Shown: positions 1 to 9,922 of the stretch, piece by piece
Position numbering within the stretch: the stretch's first letter is position 1
How the letters are laid out: every line of letters begins with the position of its first letter
NCBI GenBank assembly: GCA_013298665.1
Contig: JAAFIK010000041.1
Span: 1-42,072 of the forward strand
Length of the DNA stretch: 42,072 nucleotides
Source of the DNA: Chitinophagales bacterium
GTDB lineage: Bacteria > Bacteroidota > Bacteroidia > Chitinophagales > Chitinophagaceae
Direction: 5' to 3'
Position numbers and translations under genes: made by a program
Notes under the pieces: model-generated
Told to the model about the DNA's origin: nothing
Seen by the model: only the letters and a program-made list of their open reading frames with translations
Database searches by the model: none

Positions 1-1
1 C

Positions 2-188
2 ATTATAAAGAAGTCGCTTCGGGTTGCTTCAGAACCCGCCGGGTTGCAAAGGAATGGGTATCCGTTACAAAGGAAGCGTGCCGGGTTATAAAGGAACGTG
101 TACCCATTATAAAGAAGTCGCTTCGGGTTGCTTCAGAACCCGCAGGGTTGCAAAGGAACGGGTACATATTATAAAGAAAAATGCTCCT
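2..188. repeat. Degenerate 21-bp tandem repeat array with a 104-bp higher-order period
   Basis: Nine consecutive units of 21 bp (two of them 20 bp) follow the pattern RTTRYAAAGGAAnnngtnccgg, beginning at 2, 23, 43, 64, 85, 106, 127, 147 and 168. Units 1-3 recur as units 6-8, so bases 1-60 and 105-164 are near-identical 104 bp apart. A weaker unit follows near 208. Open frames run through it on both strands, but the 20-bp units break a heptapeptide frame and no product is recognisable, so I treat it as non-coding. It begins at the window edge and may extend further left. Confidence 0.8.
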
Positions 189-316
189 GGGGATAATGAA
201 AAACGGGATTACAAAAGAAGCCTGTTTTTTATTACCTTCAATATCAATTTCAATCATCAGTGAAGATGGGCTTGCTGATCATGTATCACAGTGCTTTGGT
301 GAGCCCGGTTTCCTGA

Positions 317-895
317 ATGGGTTTAACTGACCTTAACTTTAAAACGTTGGACAGCACATTCTCCTCCCAGCTTAAGACATTGATTGCAGCGTCAAGGAAA
401 ATCGCCATTGATTTGGGATATGATTATATCTCAACCATTCATTTTTTTCTTGCAGGTTGTGAAAGTAAAGAAGATGACTCTATACTGAAATTTGGGTTTG
501 ATGATGAAGCAGCGTATGAGAACTTCAGGAAGCAGTATATATTGGAAAGGCAAGATTATCCTGACCTCAGTAATCAAAGTTTGCCGTTGACCATCGAAGC
601 AGAAACTACGGTAAGGTGTAGCGAAAAAGAAAGGGGGTTACAAGGCCATGATTTGGTATTCCCCGGCCATCTGTTTGTCGCTGCATTAAAAAACAAGGAA
701 TCGTATCTGGCTCAATGTTTTGCGCACGATGAGTATGCCCTTGAAAAGCTACTGAGATTTTACGGATATGCTGGTCAGGAGTGTAATACGAAAATGCCGG
801 ACGGGCTCGTTCCTGAGAAAATGACCATTCAAAAAGGGAAAAATGATCCCGGTATTTGGGAAAAAATAAAAAGATTATTCCGGTTTAAAGGCTAA
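317..895 (+). CDS. Stand-alone Clp N-terminal (double Clp-N motif) domain protein
   Basis: The 192-residue protein resembles the helical Clp R/N domain of ClpA and ClpC, which binds substrates and adaptors. The first repeat is at about residues 14-60 (LGYDYISTIHFFLAG, compare the LGHNYVGTEHLLLG signature of ClpC) and the second at about 89-150 (GHDLVFPGHLFVAAL). No AAA+ module follows; the protein ends in a short basic tail (WEKIKRLFRFKG). The reading frame is more AT-rich than the rpoC that follows. The ATG at 317 has no clear ribosome-binding site. Neighbours are the repeat array and an unknown gene, so the context gives no role. Clp-N similarity is by motif recall; adaptor or decoy function would be inference. 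Confidence 0.65.
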   Translation: MGLTDLNFKTLDSTFSSQLKTLIAASRKIAIDLGYDYISTIHFFLAGCESKEDDSILKFGFDDEAAYENFRKQYILERQDYPDLSNQSLPLTIEAETTVRCSEKERGLQGHDLVFPGHLFVAALKNKESYLAQCFAHDEYALEKLLRFYGYAGQECNTKMPDGLVPEKMTIQKGKNDPGIWEKIKRLFRFKG

Positions 896-958
896 GTAAC
901 CTGCAATTTTGCAATGATAAGGCATCAATCACCTGTGCCACTTAAAACATTCCTCACT

Positions 959-1303
959 ATGCCCAACCATTTCGGTTCCTTCACCCTCCGCCGCATTACC
1001 CCAAACTGCCTTTCCGGTAGCTATCTGGATTCGGCGTACGAGGAAACCTATCCCGAAACAGCCATCCGTATCAAAGATGACCCAAAATGCCCCGGTGATG
1101 AGTACTGCGGTACCTGGGAAACCATGTGGCTCGAAAAAGGGAAGAAGATGGTGTATGCCGGGCTTACCATTAAGTTACATCATGCAAAAACCGGACTTTA
1201 TTCCCTTACCTGGCGCACGGAAGAGGGCAAAGGAAAAAACAATTACGAGGGCAAAGGTACAAACGAGGGCGGCTGTCTGACCGGATATTACACTATCTCC
1301 TGA
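959..1303 (+). CDS. Hypothetical protein, probably a small beta-rich fold
   Basis: This 114-residue protein is not recognised. It is rich in aromatic and glycine beta-type motifs at intervals (GSYLDSAY, GTWETMW, GLYSLTW, LTGYYTI), suggesting a small beta-barrel or sandwich. It has no signal peptide or membrane segment. An in-frame ATG at 914 would add 15 residues that do not look like part of the domain, so I prefer 959. It lies 63 bp after the Clp-N gene on the same strand and may be co-transcribed with it. The 329 bp that follow up to rpoC hold only the rpoC promoter. Confidence 0.55.
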   Translation: MPNHFGSFTLRRITPNCLSGSYLDSAYEETYPETAIRIKDDPKCPGDEYCGTWETMWLEKGKKMVYAGLTIKLHHAKTGLYSLTWRTEEGKGKNNYEGKGTNEGGCLTGYYTIS

Positions 1304-1577
1304 ATGAATCAACAAGCTGCCCATGCTGCCATAACCAATACCGGAATACCCCGAAGATGCTCAAATAGTTGATTGCCGGTGGTCTGTATGACCCGGTCTG
1401 CCTCTCCGGGCCAACATCCTGCCTGCGGCTGACAGATATTTCTTTGCAGTGCCGGGTCATATAACAGACCGGTCAGAGCGGTATCAGCAATGCCCCATCC
1501 GGTACTTTCTCCCGGAGTATTCCCCATAATCGGGGGATCCCGCCCGCTACCTGGCGATTCCTCCCCAAATTCCCCGT

Positions 1578-1604
1578 TTTGCATTGAAAAATTCCCTACC
1601 TTTG
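1578..1604 (+). promoter_or_regulatory. rpoC promoter (Bacteroidota type)
   Basis: A -7 element TACCTTTG at 1597-1604 matches the Bacteroidota consensus TAnnTTTG. TTTG at 1578-1581 is a -33 candidate, although the 15-nt spacing is shorter than the usual 17-21. The element lies 28 nt before the rpoC ATG. The rest of 1304-1577 shows no gene I can support. Confidence 0.6.
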
Positions 1605-1632
1605 CCCACTATTTTAAAATATCCCTCATAAT

Positions 1633-4600
1633 ATGGCATTCAAAAAAGAAAATCGTCAGCGGTTTACGTTTTCTCAAATTACCATCGGTTTGGCCTCTCC
1701 GGACTCGATCCTGGAGAAGAGCTATGGCGAGGTGCTAAAGCCTGAAACCATCAACTACCGTACCTACAAGCCCGAGCGTGATGGCTTGTTCTGCGAAAGG
1801 ATCTTTGGACCGGTGAAGGATTATGAGTGTGCCTGCGGCAAGTACAAGCGTATCCGCTACAAGGGCATCGTGTGCGACCGTTGCGGTGTGGAAGTAACGG
1901 AAAAGAAAGTACGGCGCGAGCGTATGGGACATATCAAACTCGTGGTGCCCGTTGTACACATCTGGTATTTTAAGAGTCTCCCCAATAAAATTGGTTACCT
2001 CTTGGGTATGAGTTCCAAAAAACTCGAAACCATCGTCTATTATGAGCGTTTTGTGGTGATCCAGCCTGGTATCCGTGCCGATAAAGGCCAGAACTTTGGT
2101 GACCTGCTCACGGAGGAAGAATACCTCGACATCATCGACGCCCTGCCCAAGGACAACCAGTACCTGCAGGATGAAGATCCCAATAAGTTTATTGCTAAAA
2201 TGGGTGCCGATGCGGTACACGACCTCCTCCAGCGCATTGACCTTGATCAACTGAGCTACGACCTGCGCAACTCCGCAGCCAACGAAACCTCACAGCAGCG
2301 TAAGGCAGATGCCCTCAAGCGCCTCAGCGTGGTGGAAGCCTTCCGCGATGCACAAACACGTATCGACAACCGTCCCGAGTGGATGGTAATGCAATATATT
2401 CCCGTTATCCCGCCCGAACTGCGCCCATTGGTGCCGCTGGATGGTGGCCGTTTTGCGTCTTCCGACCTCAACGATCTCTACCGCCGGGTGATCATCCGCA
2501 ACAACCGCCTCAAGCGTCTGCTGGAGATCAAGGCTCCCGAAGTAATCCTCCGCAACGAAAAAAGGATGCTCCAGGAAGCGATCGACTCCCTGTTCGACAA
2601 CAGCCGTAAATCCAACGCCGTGAAAGCGGAAGGCGGCCGTGCCCTTAAATCTTTGAGCGATGTGCTGAAAGGTAAGCAGGGTCGTTTCCGCCAGAACCTG
2701 CTGGGTAAGCGTGTGGATTACTCCGGTCGTTCGGTGATTGTGGTAGGTCCGGAACTGAAAATGCACGAGTGCGGTCTGCCAAAAGATATGGCGGCCGAAC
2801 TGTTCAAGCCATTTATCATCCGCAAACTGATTGAAAGGGGTATTGTAAAAACCGTAAAAAGTGCCCGTAAGCTGGTGGATAAAAAAGAAGCCATCATCTG
2901 GGACATCCTCGAAAATATCCTGAAAGGCCATCCGGTAATGCTCAACAGGGCTCCAACCCTGCACAGGCTTTCTATCCAGGCCTTCCAGCCCAAGCTCATC
3001 GAAGGTAAAGCCATCCAGTTGCACCCGCTCGTAACAGCGGCCTTCAACGCGGATTTCGATGGTGACCAGATGGCGGTACACGTACCCCTCAGCAGTGCCG
3101 CTATTCTTGAAGCTCAGTTGCTGATGCTGTCTTCGCACAACATCCTCAACCCACAGAATGGTACACCCATCACCCTTCCTTCGCAGGACATGGTACTGGG
3201 ACTCTATTATATCACCAAGGGTAAGAAAACAACCGAAACCGAAACCGTAAAAGGACAGGGTAAGGCTTTCTACTCTGCAGAAGAAGTGATCATCGCCTAC
3301 AACGAAAAGCAGGTTGATCTTCACGCCAATATCAAAGTAAAGGCTGAAGTCCGCCATATGGATGGCACTTTCTCGGTTAAGCTGATTGAAACCACGGTTG
3401 GTCGTGTCATCTTTAACCAGTTTGTCCCCAAAGGCGTAGGCTTTGTAAATGCGCTGCTCACCAAGAAATCGCTCCGCGAAATCATTGGCGACATTATTAA
3501 ATGGACAAACGTACCGGCTACGGCCAAATTCCTGGATGACATCAAAACACTGGGATACCGTATGGCCTTCCAGGGTGGTCTCTCCTTCAACATCAACGAC
3601 CTTATCGTGCCGGCTGTAAAGCAGGAAATGATTGATAACGCACAGGGTGAGGTTGATGAGGTATGGGACAACTACAACATGGGGCTGATTACCAATAACG
3701 AACGTTACAACCAGATCATTGATATCTGGAGCCGGGTTGATACCAAAGTAACCGAAACCCTTATCCGCGAAATGGCGGCCGACAAACAGGGCTTCAACTC
3801 GGTATATATGATGCTGGATAGTGGTGCCCGCGGTAGCAAGCAACAGGTAAAACAGCTTGCGGGTATCAGGGGGTTGATGGCGAAACCGCGTAAGTCCGGC
3901 TCTACCGGCAGCGAGATCGTTGAGAACCCGATCCTTTCCAACTTTAAAGATGGCCTTAATGTACTGGAATACTTCATCAGTACCCACGGTGCCCGTAAGG
4001 GTCTTGCGGATACGGCCCTGAAAACGGCGGATGCGGGTTACCTGACCCGTCGTTTGGTGGACGTTGCACAGGATGTGGTGATCAACGAAGAAGACTGCGG
4101 TACCCTGCGTGGTATTGCTACTTCGGCTTTGAAAGACAATGAGGACGTGATTGAACCACTGAGCGACAGGATCGAAGGTCGTACCTCATTACACAATATC
4201 TACGATCCCATCACCGAAGCCCTCATCGTTTCGGCCGGGGAAGAAATATCATCCGACATTGCACGCCTGATCGAAGAAGCCGGTATCGAAACGGTTGAAA
4301 TCCGCTCGGTACTTACCTGCGAAAGCAAGCGTGGCGTATGTGTGAACTGTTATGGCCGTAACCTGGCCACGGGTGCACTGGCACAGCGGGGCGATGCGGT
4401 GGGTATTATTGCTGCACAGTCCATCGGTGAACCGGGTACACAGTTAACCCTGCGTACCTTCCACGTGGGTGGTGTGGCTGGCTCTGCCTCTGTAGAAAGT
4501 ACATTGCCCGCGAAGTTTGATGGTACCATCCAGTTTGACGGTCTGCGTACAGTAGCTACAGAAGACGCCGAAGGCAAAAAAATAAATGTGGTTATCGGTC

Positions 4601-5925
4601 GTACCGGTGAGGTAAGGATTATGGACGTGAAGAACGACCGCCTGCTCATCACCAACAATATTCCTTATGGCGCTACCCTGCTGGTGAAAGACGGGCAGAA
4701 GATCGTTAAGGGTGATTCGATCTGCTCATGGGATCCGTTCAATAACGTTATCGTTTCTGAAATCGTGGGTACCATTAAGTTCGACAGCCTGATTGAAGGC
4801 GTTACCTTCCGCGATGAAGTGGATGAGCAAACGGGTCACAAGGAGAAAGTGGTGATCGAGACAAAAGATAAAACCAAACTTGCTTCCATTATTGTGGAAG
4901 GTAAAGAGAAGAAATCGTACAACCTGCCGGTGGGCTCGCATGTGGTGATTGAAGAAGGCGATACCGTGCGCAGTGGCCAGGTAATGGTGAAGATACCAAG
5001 GGTACTCAGCAAACTGAAGGATATCACGGGTGGTCTGCCAAGGGTAACCGAGCTCTTTGAAGCACGTAACCCGGGTAATCCTGCTGTGGTGTGTGAAATA
5101 GACGGTGTGGTAGCCTTTGGTGCCATCAAGCGTGGTAACCGTGAAATCATTGTAGAAGCAAAAGATGGTGTGGTACGCAAATACTTAGTGCCGCTGACGC
5201 GCCAGATCCTGGTGCAGGATGGTGACTTTGTAAAAGCGGGTTCACCCCTGTCTGACGGACAAACAGCGCCTTCAGACATCCTCTCCATCAAAGGACCATT
5301 TGCGGTACAGGAGTATGTGGTGAATGAGATACAGGAAGTATACCGCCTGCAGGGTGTGAAGATCAATGATAAGCATATTGAGGTTATCGTAAGGCAGATG
5401 ATGCGTAAGGTAACCATCGAAGACGCGGGTGATACCAAATTCCTCGAGGGCGATACGGAAGATCGTTTTGACTTCAACACGGAAAACGATTACATCTTTG
5501 ATAAAAAAGTGGTTACCGAATCGGGCGACAGCACAAAACTGCGTTCCGGCCAGATTGTAACCCTGCGTGACCTCCGTGAAGAGAACTCGATTCTCCGCAG
5601 GGCCGATAAACGCCTCGTGGAGCACCGCGATGCGAAACCGGCTACTTCCAGTCCGCTGCTGCTCGGTATTACCAAGGCCTCACTGGGTACACATAGCTGG
5701 ATTTCAGCGGCTTCGTTCCAGGAAACAACCAAGGTACTCAGCACGGCAGCCATCAACGGTAAAACCGATCTGATGATGGGTCTGAAAGAAAACGTGATCA
5801 CCGGTCACCTGATTCCGGCTGGTACAGGGTTGAAAGAGTTCGAGAACATGATTGTTGGCAGCAAGGAAGAATACGACCTGCTGATGACAACGAAGGAAGC
5901 CATGAGTTTCGACGAAGAAGAATAA
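1633..5925 (+). CDS. rpoC: DNA-directed RNA polymerase subunit beta'
   Basis: RpoC forms the catalytic clamp subunit of RNA polymerase. At 1430 residues it has the usual length for Bacteroidota. The N-terminal zinc site has C66, C68, C81 and C84; the invariant metal-binding motif NADFDGD is at 472-478; the second zinc cluster reads [11 protein letters not shown]; the trigger-loop region contains [16 protein letters not shown]. The ATG at 1633 gives the canonical start [13 protein letters not shown]. It has its own promoter and is followed by a strong terminator. The odd feature is its context: rpoB, which almost always lies directly upstream, is absent from the preceding 1.6 kb. Confidence 0.98.
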   Translation: MAFKKENRQRFTFSQITIGLASPDSILEKSYGEVLKPETINYRTYKPERDGLFCERIFGPVKDYECACGKYKRIRYKGIVCDRCGVEVTEKKVRRERMGHIKLVVPVVHIWYFKSLPNKIGYLLGMSSKKLETIVYYERFVVIQPGIRADKGQNFGDLLTEEEYLDIIDALPKDNQYLQDEDPNKFIAKMGADAVHDLLQRIDLDQLSYDLRNSAANETSQQRKADALKRLSVVEAFRDAQTRIDNRPEWMVMQYIPVIPPELRPLVPLDGGRFASSDLNDLYRRVIIRNNRLKRLLEIKAPEVILRNEKRMLQEAIDSLFDNSRKSNAVKAEGGRALKSLSDVLKGKQGRFRQNLLGKRVDYSGRSVIVVGPELKMHECGLPKDMAAELFKPFIIRKLIERGIVKTVKSARKLVDKKEAIIWDILENILKGHPVMLNRAPTLHRLSIQAFQPKLIEGKAIQLHPLVTAAFNADFDGDQMAVHVPLSSAAILEAQLLMLSSHNILNPQNGTPITLPSQDMVLGLYYITKGKKTTETETVKGQGKAFYSAEEVIIAYNEKQVDLHANIKVKAEVRHMDGTFSVKLIETTVGRVIFNQFVPKGVGFVNALLTKKSLREIIGDIIKWTNVPATAKFLDDIKTLGYRMAFQGGLSFNINDLIVPAVKQEMIDNAQGEVDEVWDNYNMGLITNNERYNQIIDIWSRVDTKVTETLIREMAADKQGFNSVYMMLDSGARGSKQQVKQLAGIRGLMAKPRKSGSTGSEIVENPILSNFKDGLNVLEYFISTHGARKGLADTALKTADAGYLTRRLVDVAQDVVINEEDCGTLRGIATSALKDNEDVIEPLSDRIEGRTSLHNIYDPITEALIVSAGEEISSDIARLIEEAGIETVEIRSVLTCESKRGVCVNCYGRNLATGALAQRGDAVGIIAAQSIGEPGTQLTLRTFHVGGVAGSASVESTLPAKFDGTIQFDGLRTVATEDAEGKKINVVIGRTGEVRIMDVKNDRLLITNNIPYGATLLVKDGQKIVKGDSICSWDPFNNVIVSEIVGTIKFDSLIEGVTFRDEVDEQTGHKEKVVIETKDKTKLASIIVEGKEKKSYNLPVGSHVVIEEGDTVRSGQVMVKIPRVLSKLKDITGGLPRVTELFEARNPGNPAVVCEIDGVVAFGAIKRGNREIIVEAKDGVVRKYLVPLTRQILVQDGDFVKAGSPLSDGQTAPSDILSIKGPFAVQEYVVNEIQEVYRLQGVKINDKHIEVIVRQMMRKVTIEDAGDTKFLEGDTEDRFDFNTENDYIFDKKVVTESGDSTKLRSGQIVTLRDLREENSILRRADKRLVEHRDAKPATSSPLLLGITKASLGTHSWISAASFQETTKVLSTAAINGKTDLMMGLKENVITGHLIPAGTGLKEFENMIVGSKEEYDLLMTTKEAMSFDEEE

Positions 5926-5944
5926 CACGCCTGATGCAAAATAG

Positions 5945-5971
5945 AGGCCATCCCGAAGGATGGCCTTTTTT
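5945..5971 (+). terminator. Rho-independent terminator of rpoC
   Basis: A perfect 9-bp stem (AGGCCATCC at 5945-5953 with GGATGGCCT at 5958-5966) closes a CGAA tetraloop and is followed by a T-run. It lies 20 bp after the rpoC stop. Confidence 0.9.
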
Positions 5972-6036
5972 ATACCCCTGATTGCTAATGGTTTGCAAAA
6001 GTTTAAGCAAACGCTGGTCAAATAAGCATTAGTGGG

Positions 6037-6044
6037 TATCTTGC
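6037..6044 (+). promoter_or_regulatory. -7 element upstream of the OmpH/Skp-like gene
   Basis: TATCTTGC, a variant of TAnnTTTG, lies 18 nt before the ATG. The same octamer precedes lgt at 11128-11135, which supports it as a promoter element in this genome. Confidence 0.45.
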
Positions 6045-6062
6045 GGCTTAAATACAACGCAG

Positions 6063-6665
6063 ATGAAGCAACTTTCCTTATTGTTGAATGTAGTACTGCT
6101 GGCAGCAGTAGGTTATTTATATTACCGTACTTTCTCCGGCAGCAGCACCACGGCGGCTGCCAGAAAGGACCAGGTTCAAACGGCAGCGGGAACATCTGTT
6201 CCCTCAGGTAAAGTCGCCTATATCAATATGGATTCGCTGGAGAATAACTATGGCTATTTCAAGTCGCTGAAAGCCGAGTTTGAAAGCAAACAGGAGGGCG
6301 GAAACAACAGCCTTGACGCACAGCAAAAAAAATTCCAGGAACGTACCCAACAATTGCAGCAAAAGGCACAGACCATGACGCCGCAGGAGCAGGATGCAGC
6401 CGGCCGGGAAATACAGCAGATGCAGCAAACCCTGCAGAAGGCAAAAATGGATCTTGATAACGAGCTCTATAAATCGAGCACCAAGCTCAAGGAAGACATT
6501 TACAAGAAATTAGAAACCTACCTGAAAGATTTCAATAAGGATAAGAAATACGATTATATCCTTTCCTTTGAACCTACTTTTATGCTCTACCGCGACTCGG
6601 CACTCAACATCACCAATGCGGTGGTGGAGGGGCTTAATGCTGCAGAGAAAAAAAATAAGCAGTAA
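6063..6665 (+). CDS. OmpH/Skp-family periplasmic chaperone-like protein
   Basis: The 200-residue protein has an N-terminal hydrophobic segment (about residues 3-22: signal peptide or anchor), then the OmpH/Skp pattern: a beta strand with VAYINMDSLENNY (compare the IAVVD start of mature Skp), a long Gln/Lys-rich coiled coil (about 75-160) and a closing strand, YDYILSF. Skp-type proteins hold unfolded outer-membrane proteins in the periplasm. It stands alone between two terminators. The ATG at 6063 sits 18 nt after a -7 element. Distant paralogues are common in Bacteroidota, so exact orthology to Skp is not claimed. Confidence 0.85.
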   Translation: MKQLSLLLNVVLLAAVGYLYYRTFSGSSTTAAARKDQVQTAAGTSVPSGKVAYINMDSLENNYGYFKSLKAEFESKQEGGNNSLDAQQKKFQERTQQLQQKAQTMTPQEQDAAGREIQQMQQTLQKAKMDLDNELYKSSTKLKEDIYKKLETYLKDFNKDKKYDYILSFEPTFMLYRDSALNITNAVVEGLNAAEKKNKQ

Positions 6666-6690
6666 AATTTTTTATACCCCGTATATCAGT

Positions 6691-6726
6691 TAACTTGAAT
6701 CCCGTTATCAACAAACGGGATTTTTT
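6691..6726 (+). terminator. Terminator of the OmpH-like gene, overlapping the permease promoter and leader
   Basis: AATCCCGTT (6698-6706) pairs with AACGGGATT (6714-6722) over a 7-nt loop and is followed by TTTT; the T-run abuts the ATG at 6727. A -7-like TAACTTG at 6691-6697 directly precedes the stem, so any permease transcript would carry this hairpin in its leader. Confidence 0.8.
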
Positions 6727-8151
6727 ATGACCAATACAACCGCTTTTAAACCCAGTCTGGGCCTGTTCGATGCTACGATGATTGTGGCTGGTAGTATGAT
6801 TGGCTCGGGTATTTTTATCGTAAGTGCCGATATTACCCGTAATGTGGGCAGTGCAGGCTGGTTGATAGCGGTATGGCTCATTACGGGTTTTATGACGCTC
6901 ACGGCTGCCCTGAGTTATGGCGAACTCAGTGCGATGTATCCCAGGGCGGGCGGACAGTACGTCTATCTCCGCGAAGCCTTTAATCCCCTGGCAGGATTCC
7001 TTTATGGCTGGAGTTTTTTTACCGTGATACAAACGGCAACCATTGCTGCCGTTGGGGTAGCGTTCTGTAAGTTTGCGGGTTATTTTATACCGGCGCTGGA
7101 GTTGTCTGATAAGAATATTCTCTTTTCCATCGGTGCATACAAAGTGTATCTTGCCCAGTTGGTTGCTATCGGGCTGATCATCGGGCTTACCTACCTCAAT
7201 ACATATGGCATCAATGGGGGTAAGCTGATACAAACCACATTTACTGTTACCAAACTGCTTTCACTTTTTGGGCTGATCATTTTTGGTTTCATCATTGGCG
7301 CAAAGGCCGAAATATGGAATGCCAACTGGGCCGATGCCTGGCAGATGACCACGCGCAGCGGTACTGACGGCCAGATCATCGGCGGTGTTGCCGGTTCGGC
7401 CATCATTGGCGCCATTGCTGCCGCGATGGTAGGCTCTATCTTCAGCAGCGATGCCTGGAATAATGTAACTTTTATTGCAGGAGAAGTAAAAAATCCGCAA
7501 CGCAATATTGGCCTGGCTCTTTTCCTGGGCACCCTTATCGTGACGATGATATATGTTTCGGCCAACCTCATGTACATTGGTGTACTGCCGCTGGAAGGGA
7601 TTGCTACTGCTCCGCAGGACAGGGTTGCGGTTTCCGCTTCGCAGGTGATTTTTGGAGATGCGGGTACATATGTGATCGCTGCCATGATCATGATATCTAC
7701 CTTTGGCTGCAACAATGGACTTATCCTCGCGGGCGCAAGGGTTTATTATACAATGGCCAAAGACGGGTTGTTTTTCCGCCAGGCGGGAGGGTTGAATAAA
7801 AATGCCGTTCCGGAATGGGCACTCTGGGCGCAGTGCATCATGGCATCGATCCTTTGCCTCAGTGGTAAGTATGGCGACCTGCTGGATATGGTATCTTTTG
7901 TGGTGGTGCTTTTTTATGCGCTCACCATTATCGGAATATTTATCCTCCGTCGTAAAAAGCCGGATGCCGTACGTCCTTATAAAGCCTTTGGCTACCCGGT
8001 ACTGCCTGCTGTTTATATCGTCATGGCGGTTGCCTTTTGTATCGCACTGATCTGGCAAAAACCACTGTATGCCGGTATTGGCCTGGGTATTGTACTGGCG
8101 GGTATTCCTGTCTATTATATAGCAGTAGGTAATAAACGAGAAGCACAATAA
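6727..8151 (+). CDS. APC-superfamily amino acid permease
   Basis: This 474-residue inner-membrane protein has about 12 hydrophobic segments and the APC family start LGLFDATMIVAGSMIGSGIF (TM1, with the GSGIF substrate-binding break). Family members exchange or import amino acids; the substrate cannot be read from the sequence, though similarity to the LAT/APA-type antiporter branch is suggested. The only plausible ATG falls immediately after the terminator T-run of the preceding gene. The stop is 2 bp before the heptose kinase ATG, so the two genes are almost certainly co-transcribed. Confidence 0.9.
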   Translation: MTNTTAFKPSLGLFDATMIVAGSMIGSGIFIVSADITRNVGSAGWLIAVWLITGFMTLTAALSYGELSAMYPRAGGQYVYLREAFNPLAGFLYGWSFFTVIQTATIAAVGVAFCKFAGYFIPALELSDKNILFSIGAYKVYLAQLVAIGLIIGLTYLNTYGINGGKLIQTTFTVTKLLSLFGLIIFGFIIGAKAEIWNANWADAWQMTTRSGTDGQIIGGVAGSAIIGAIAAAMVGSIFSSDAWNNVTFIAGEVKNPQRNIGLALFLGTLIVTMIYVSANLMYIGVLPLEGIATAPQDRVAVSASQVIFGDAGTYVIAAMIMISTFGCNNGLILAGARVYYTMAKDGLFFRQAGGLNKNAVPEWALWAQCIMASILCLSGKYGDLLDMVSFVVVLFYALTIIGIFILRRKKPDAVRPYKAFGYPVLPAVYIVMAVAFCIALIWQKPLYAGIGLGIVLAGIPVYYIAVGNKREAQ

Positions 8152-8153
8152 GT

Positions 8154-9161
8154 ATGGAGACGGTGCAATTTGACCAATTATTTTCAGGTATCAGCCAGTT
8201 GACCATTGCCGTTATTGGTGATGTAATGCTTGATACCTACTGGTGGGGGCATGTAGAGCGCATTTCGCCGGAAGCACCGGTGCCGGTTGTGGCGGTGGAT
8301 CGTAAGGAACAACGCATTGGCGGTGCGGCCAACGTGGCGCTTAATGCCCGTGCCCTTGGTGCAAAAGTGGCCATGATCAGTGTAACGGGTAATGATGCTG
8401 ATGGTATATTACTGAAAGACCTGCTCACGGAACAGGGTATTGATACGGGGTATATGGTGCAGAGTGATGAGCGTATCACCACCAATAAGATACGCATCAT
8501 CAGCCGCAACCAGCAGATGATGCGGCTTGATGCGGAAATGACTGCTGATCTTGCTGTAACAGATGAAGTGAGGTTGATGGCAGCATTTGATAACTGCGTC
8601 AACAGCATCAAACCAGATGTATTGATCCTGGAAGATTATAATAAAGGTGTTCTCTCTGAAGCCATCATTACACAAACTATTGAACGCTGTCGTGCTGCGG
8701 GTATCATAACCGCAGTTGATCCTAAGCGGAAAAATTTCTTTACCTACCGGCAGGCCGATATTTTTAAGCCCAATCTCAAGGAAGTGCGCGAAGCCCTCAA
8801 TATCCTCGGTGAGGAGGTCAGTCTCGCGGGCATGGAGCAGATACACGCACAGTTGGAAAAACACCTGCACCACAAAGTCTCTTTTATTACGCTCTCCGAA
8901 AAGGGGGTTTTCTACCAGCATGATACTGCGCGTGCCATCATCCCTTCTCACCGGCGCGATGTGGCCGATGTCAGCGGGGCAGGGGATACGGTTATCGCCG
9001 TGGCATCGCTCGTATATGCGCTTACCCATGATGCTGCACTGATGGCCGCCGTGGCCAATATTGCGGGTGGATTGGTTTGTGAAGAAGTAGGCACCGCTGC
9101 CATCAATAAAACCCGGCTGGTATCGGAATGTAAGCGGCTGTTGGGGAATGCATCTTCTTAG
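8154..9161 (+). CDS. D-glycero-beta-D-manno-heptose-7-phosphate kinase (HldE/RfaE kinase domain, PfkB family)
   Basis: The 335-residue cytosolic kinase phosphorylates heptose-7-phosphate at C1 in ADP-heptose synthesis for lipopolysaccharide core. PfkB features are the N-terminal GDVMLDTYWWG and ERISPEAPVPVV segments typical of RfaE, the GGAANVALN sugar-binding motif (56-64) and DVSGAGDT (271-278... ADVSGAGDT region) with catalytic D278. The C-terminal adenylyltransferase domain of bifunctional HldE is missing, so that activity must be encoded elsewhere, as in HldA/HldC-type arrangements. It starts 2 bp after the permease stop. Confidence 0.9.
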   Translation: METVQFDQLFSGISQLTIAVIGDVMLDTYWWGHVERISPEAPVPVVAVDRKEQRIGGAANVALNARALGAKVAMISVTGNDADGILLKDLLTEQGIDTGYMVQSDERITTNKIRIISRNQQMMRLDAEMTADLAVTDEVRLMAAFDNCVNSIKPDVLILEDYNKGVLSEAIITQTIERCRAAGIITAVDPKRKNFFTYRQADIFKPNLKEVREALNILGEEVSLAGMEQIHAQLEKHLHHKVSFITLSEKGVFYQHDTARAIIPSHRRDVADVSGAGDTVIAVASLVYALTHDAALMAAVANIAGGLVCEEVGTAAINKTRLVSECKRLLGNASS

Positions 9162-9345
9162 CATATTATGCAGTATGGGGTAGTCTTCAACTTTTTCCCC
9201 TCAGCAACAATATCAGCTTTGGCAGGGCAACGGGGTAGCACAGAGGCATGCGATATGACCGCCAGTGTAATTTTAACTGCGGGGAGAGGGTTCGTTTTTA
9301 TCTTTACGCCAATCAACAGTTATTATACATTTAAACAACATCAGT

Positions 9346-9798
9346 ATGAAGCAATATATCTTATGCCTGGTCATGCTGTGCAGCAGTTATGCCGCCAGCG
9401 CGCAAACGGCGGAAGACAGCATCAAGGCCGTAATCAATACCCTTTTTACGGCGATGAAGAATGGCGACGGGGCTTTGCTGCAGACAACATTTGCGGATAG
9501 TGCCATCATGCAAACGATCATGGTGACGAAGGAAGGTAAGACGGTTATAAAGACAGATCCGGTTTCGGAGTTTGTTAACGCAGTGAATAAAATGGGAAAA
9601 GATGTTGGCGATGAGCGCATCAGTTTTGATGTGGTGAAGACGGATGGCAAACTCGCCATCGCCTGGACGCCCTACCAGTTTTACTATAAAGGCCAGTTCA
9701 GCCATTGCGGCGTCAATTCATTCCAGTTGGTAAAGCTGGAAAGTGGCTGGAAGATACAATACATCATTGATACCCGCAGGCGTAAAGGGTGCATATAG
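9346..9798 (+). CDS. Secreted NTF2-like (SnoaL/DUF4440-type) protein
   Basis: The 150-residue protein has a cleavable signal peptide (residues 1-20, ending SYAASAQ) followed by an NTF2-like cone fold: a first helix (DSIKAVINTLFTAMKNGDGALLQTTF) then DSAIMQ, and strands ending with FQLVKLESGWKIQYIID, the family's usual closing hairpin. Family members often bind small molecules or are ligand-free scaffolds; no catalytic residues can be assigned. It is monocistronic, with 184 bp of upstream sequence in which no clear promoter was identified. Confidence 0.85.
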   Translation: MKQYILCLVMLCSSYAASAQTAEDSIKAVINTLFTAMKNGDGALLQTTFADSAIMQTIMVTKEGKTVIKTDPVSEFVNAVNKMGKDVGDERISFDVVKTDGKLAIAWTPYQFYYKGQFSHCGVNSFQLVKLESGWKIQYIIDTRRRKGCI

Positions 9799-9850
9799 CC
9801 GTTTATCGGGCTTTCGAATCCTATAACGATTTCTACTGCAAAACCCGGGT

Positions 9851-9881
9851 TAAAAAAATACCCTCCCGGGATCGGGAGGGT
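9851..9881 (-). terminator. Terminator of the hsp20 gene
   Basis: ACCCTCCCG (9860-9868) pairs with CGGGAGGGT (9873-9881). Read on the minus strand the hairpin is followed by TATTTTTTT, so it terminates hsp20. The plus strand lacks a good T-run. Confidence 0.85.
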
Positions 9882-9922
9882 CTAACCAAAACCAACTGTA
9901 TGCTATTTGAAAAAAATCCTGC

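Noticed and set aside
24..263. Open frames through the repeat array on both strands
   Set aside because: The 20-bp units break the heptapeptide frame and no start or domain is convincing.
1309..1584. 91-codon minus-strand open frame before rpoC
   Set aside because: Composition is unlike a protein, and its start would lie on top of the rpoC promoter.
2290..3987. 565-codon open frame antisense to rpoC
   Set aside because: It is a shadow of the rpoC codon bias; the product has no recognisable domain and rpoC is certain.
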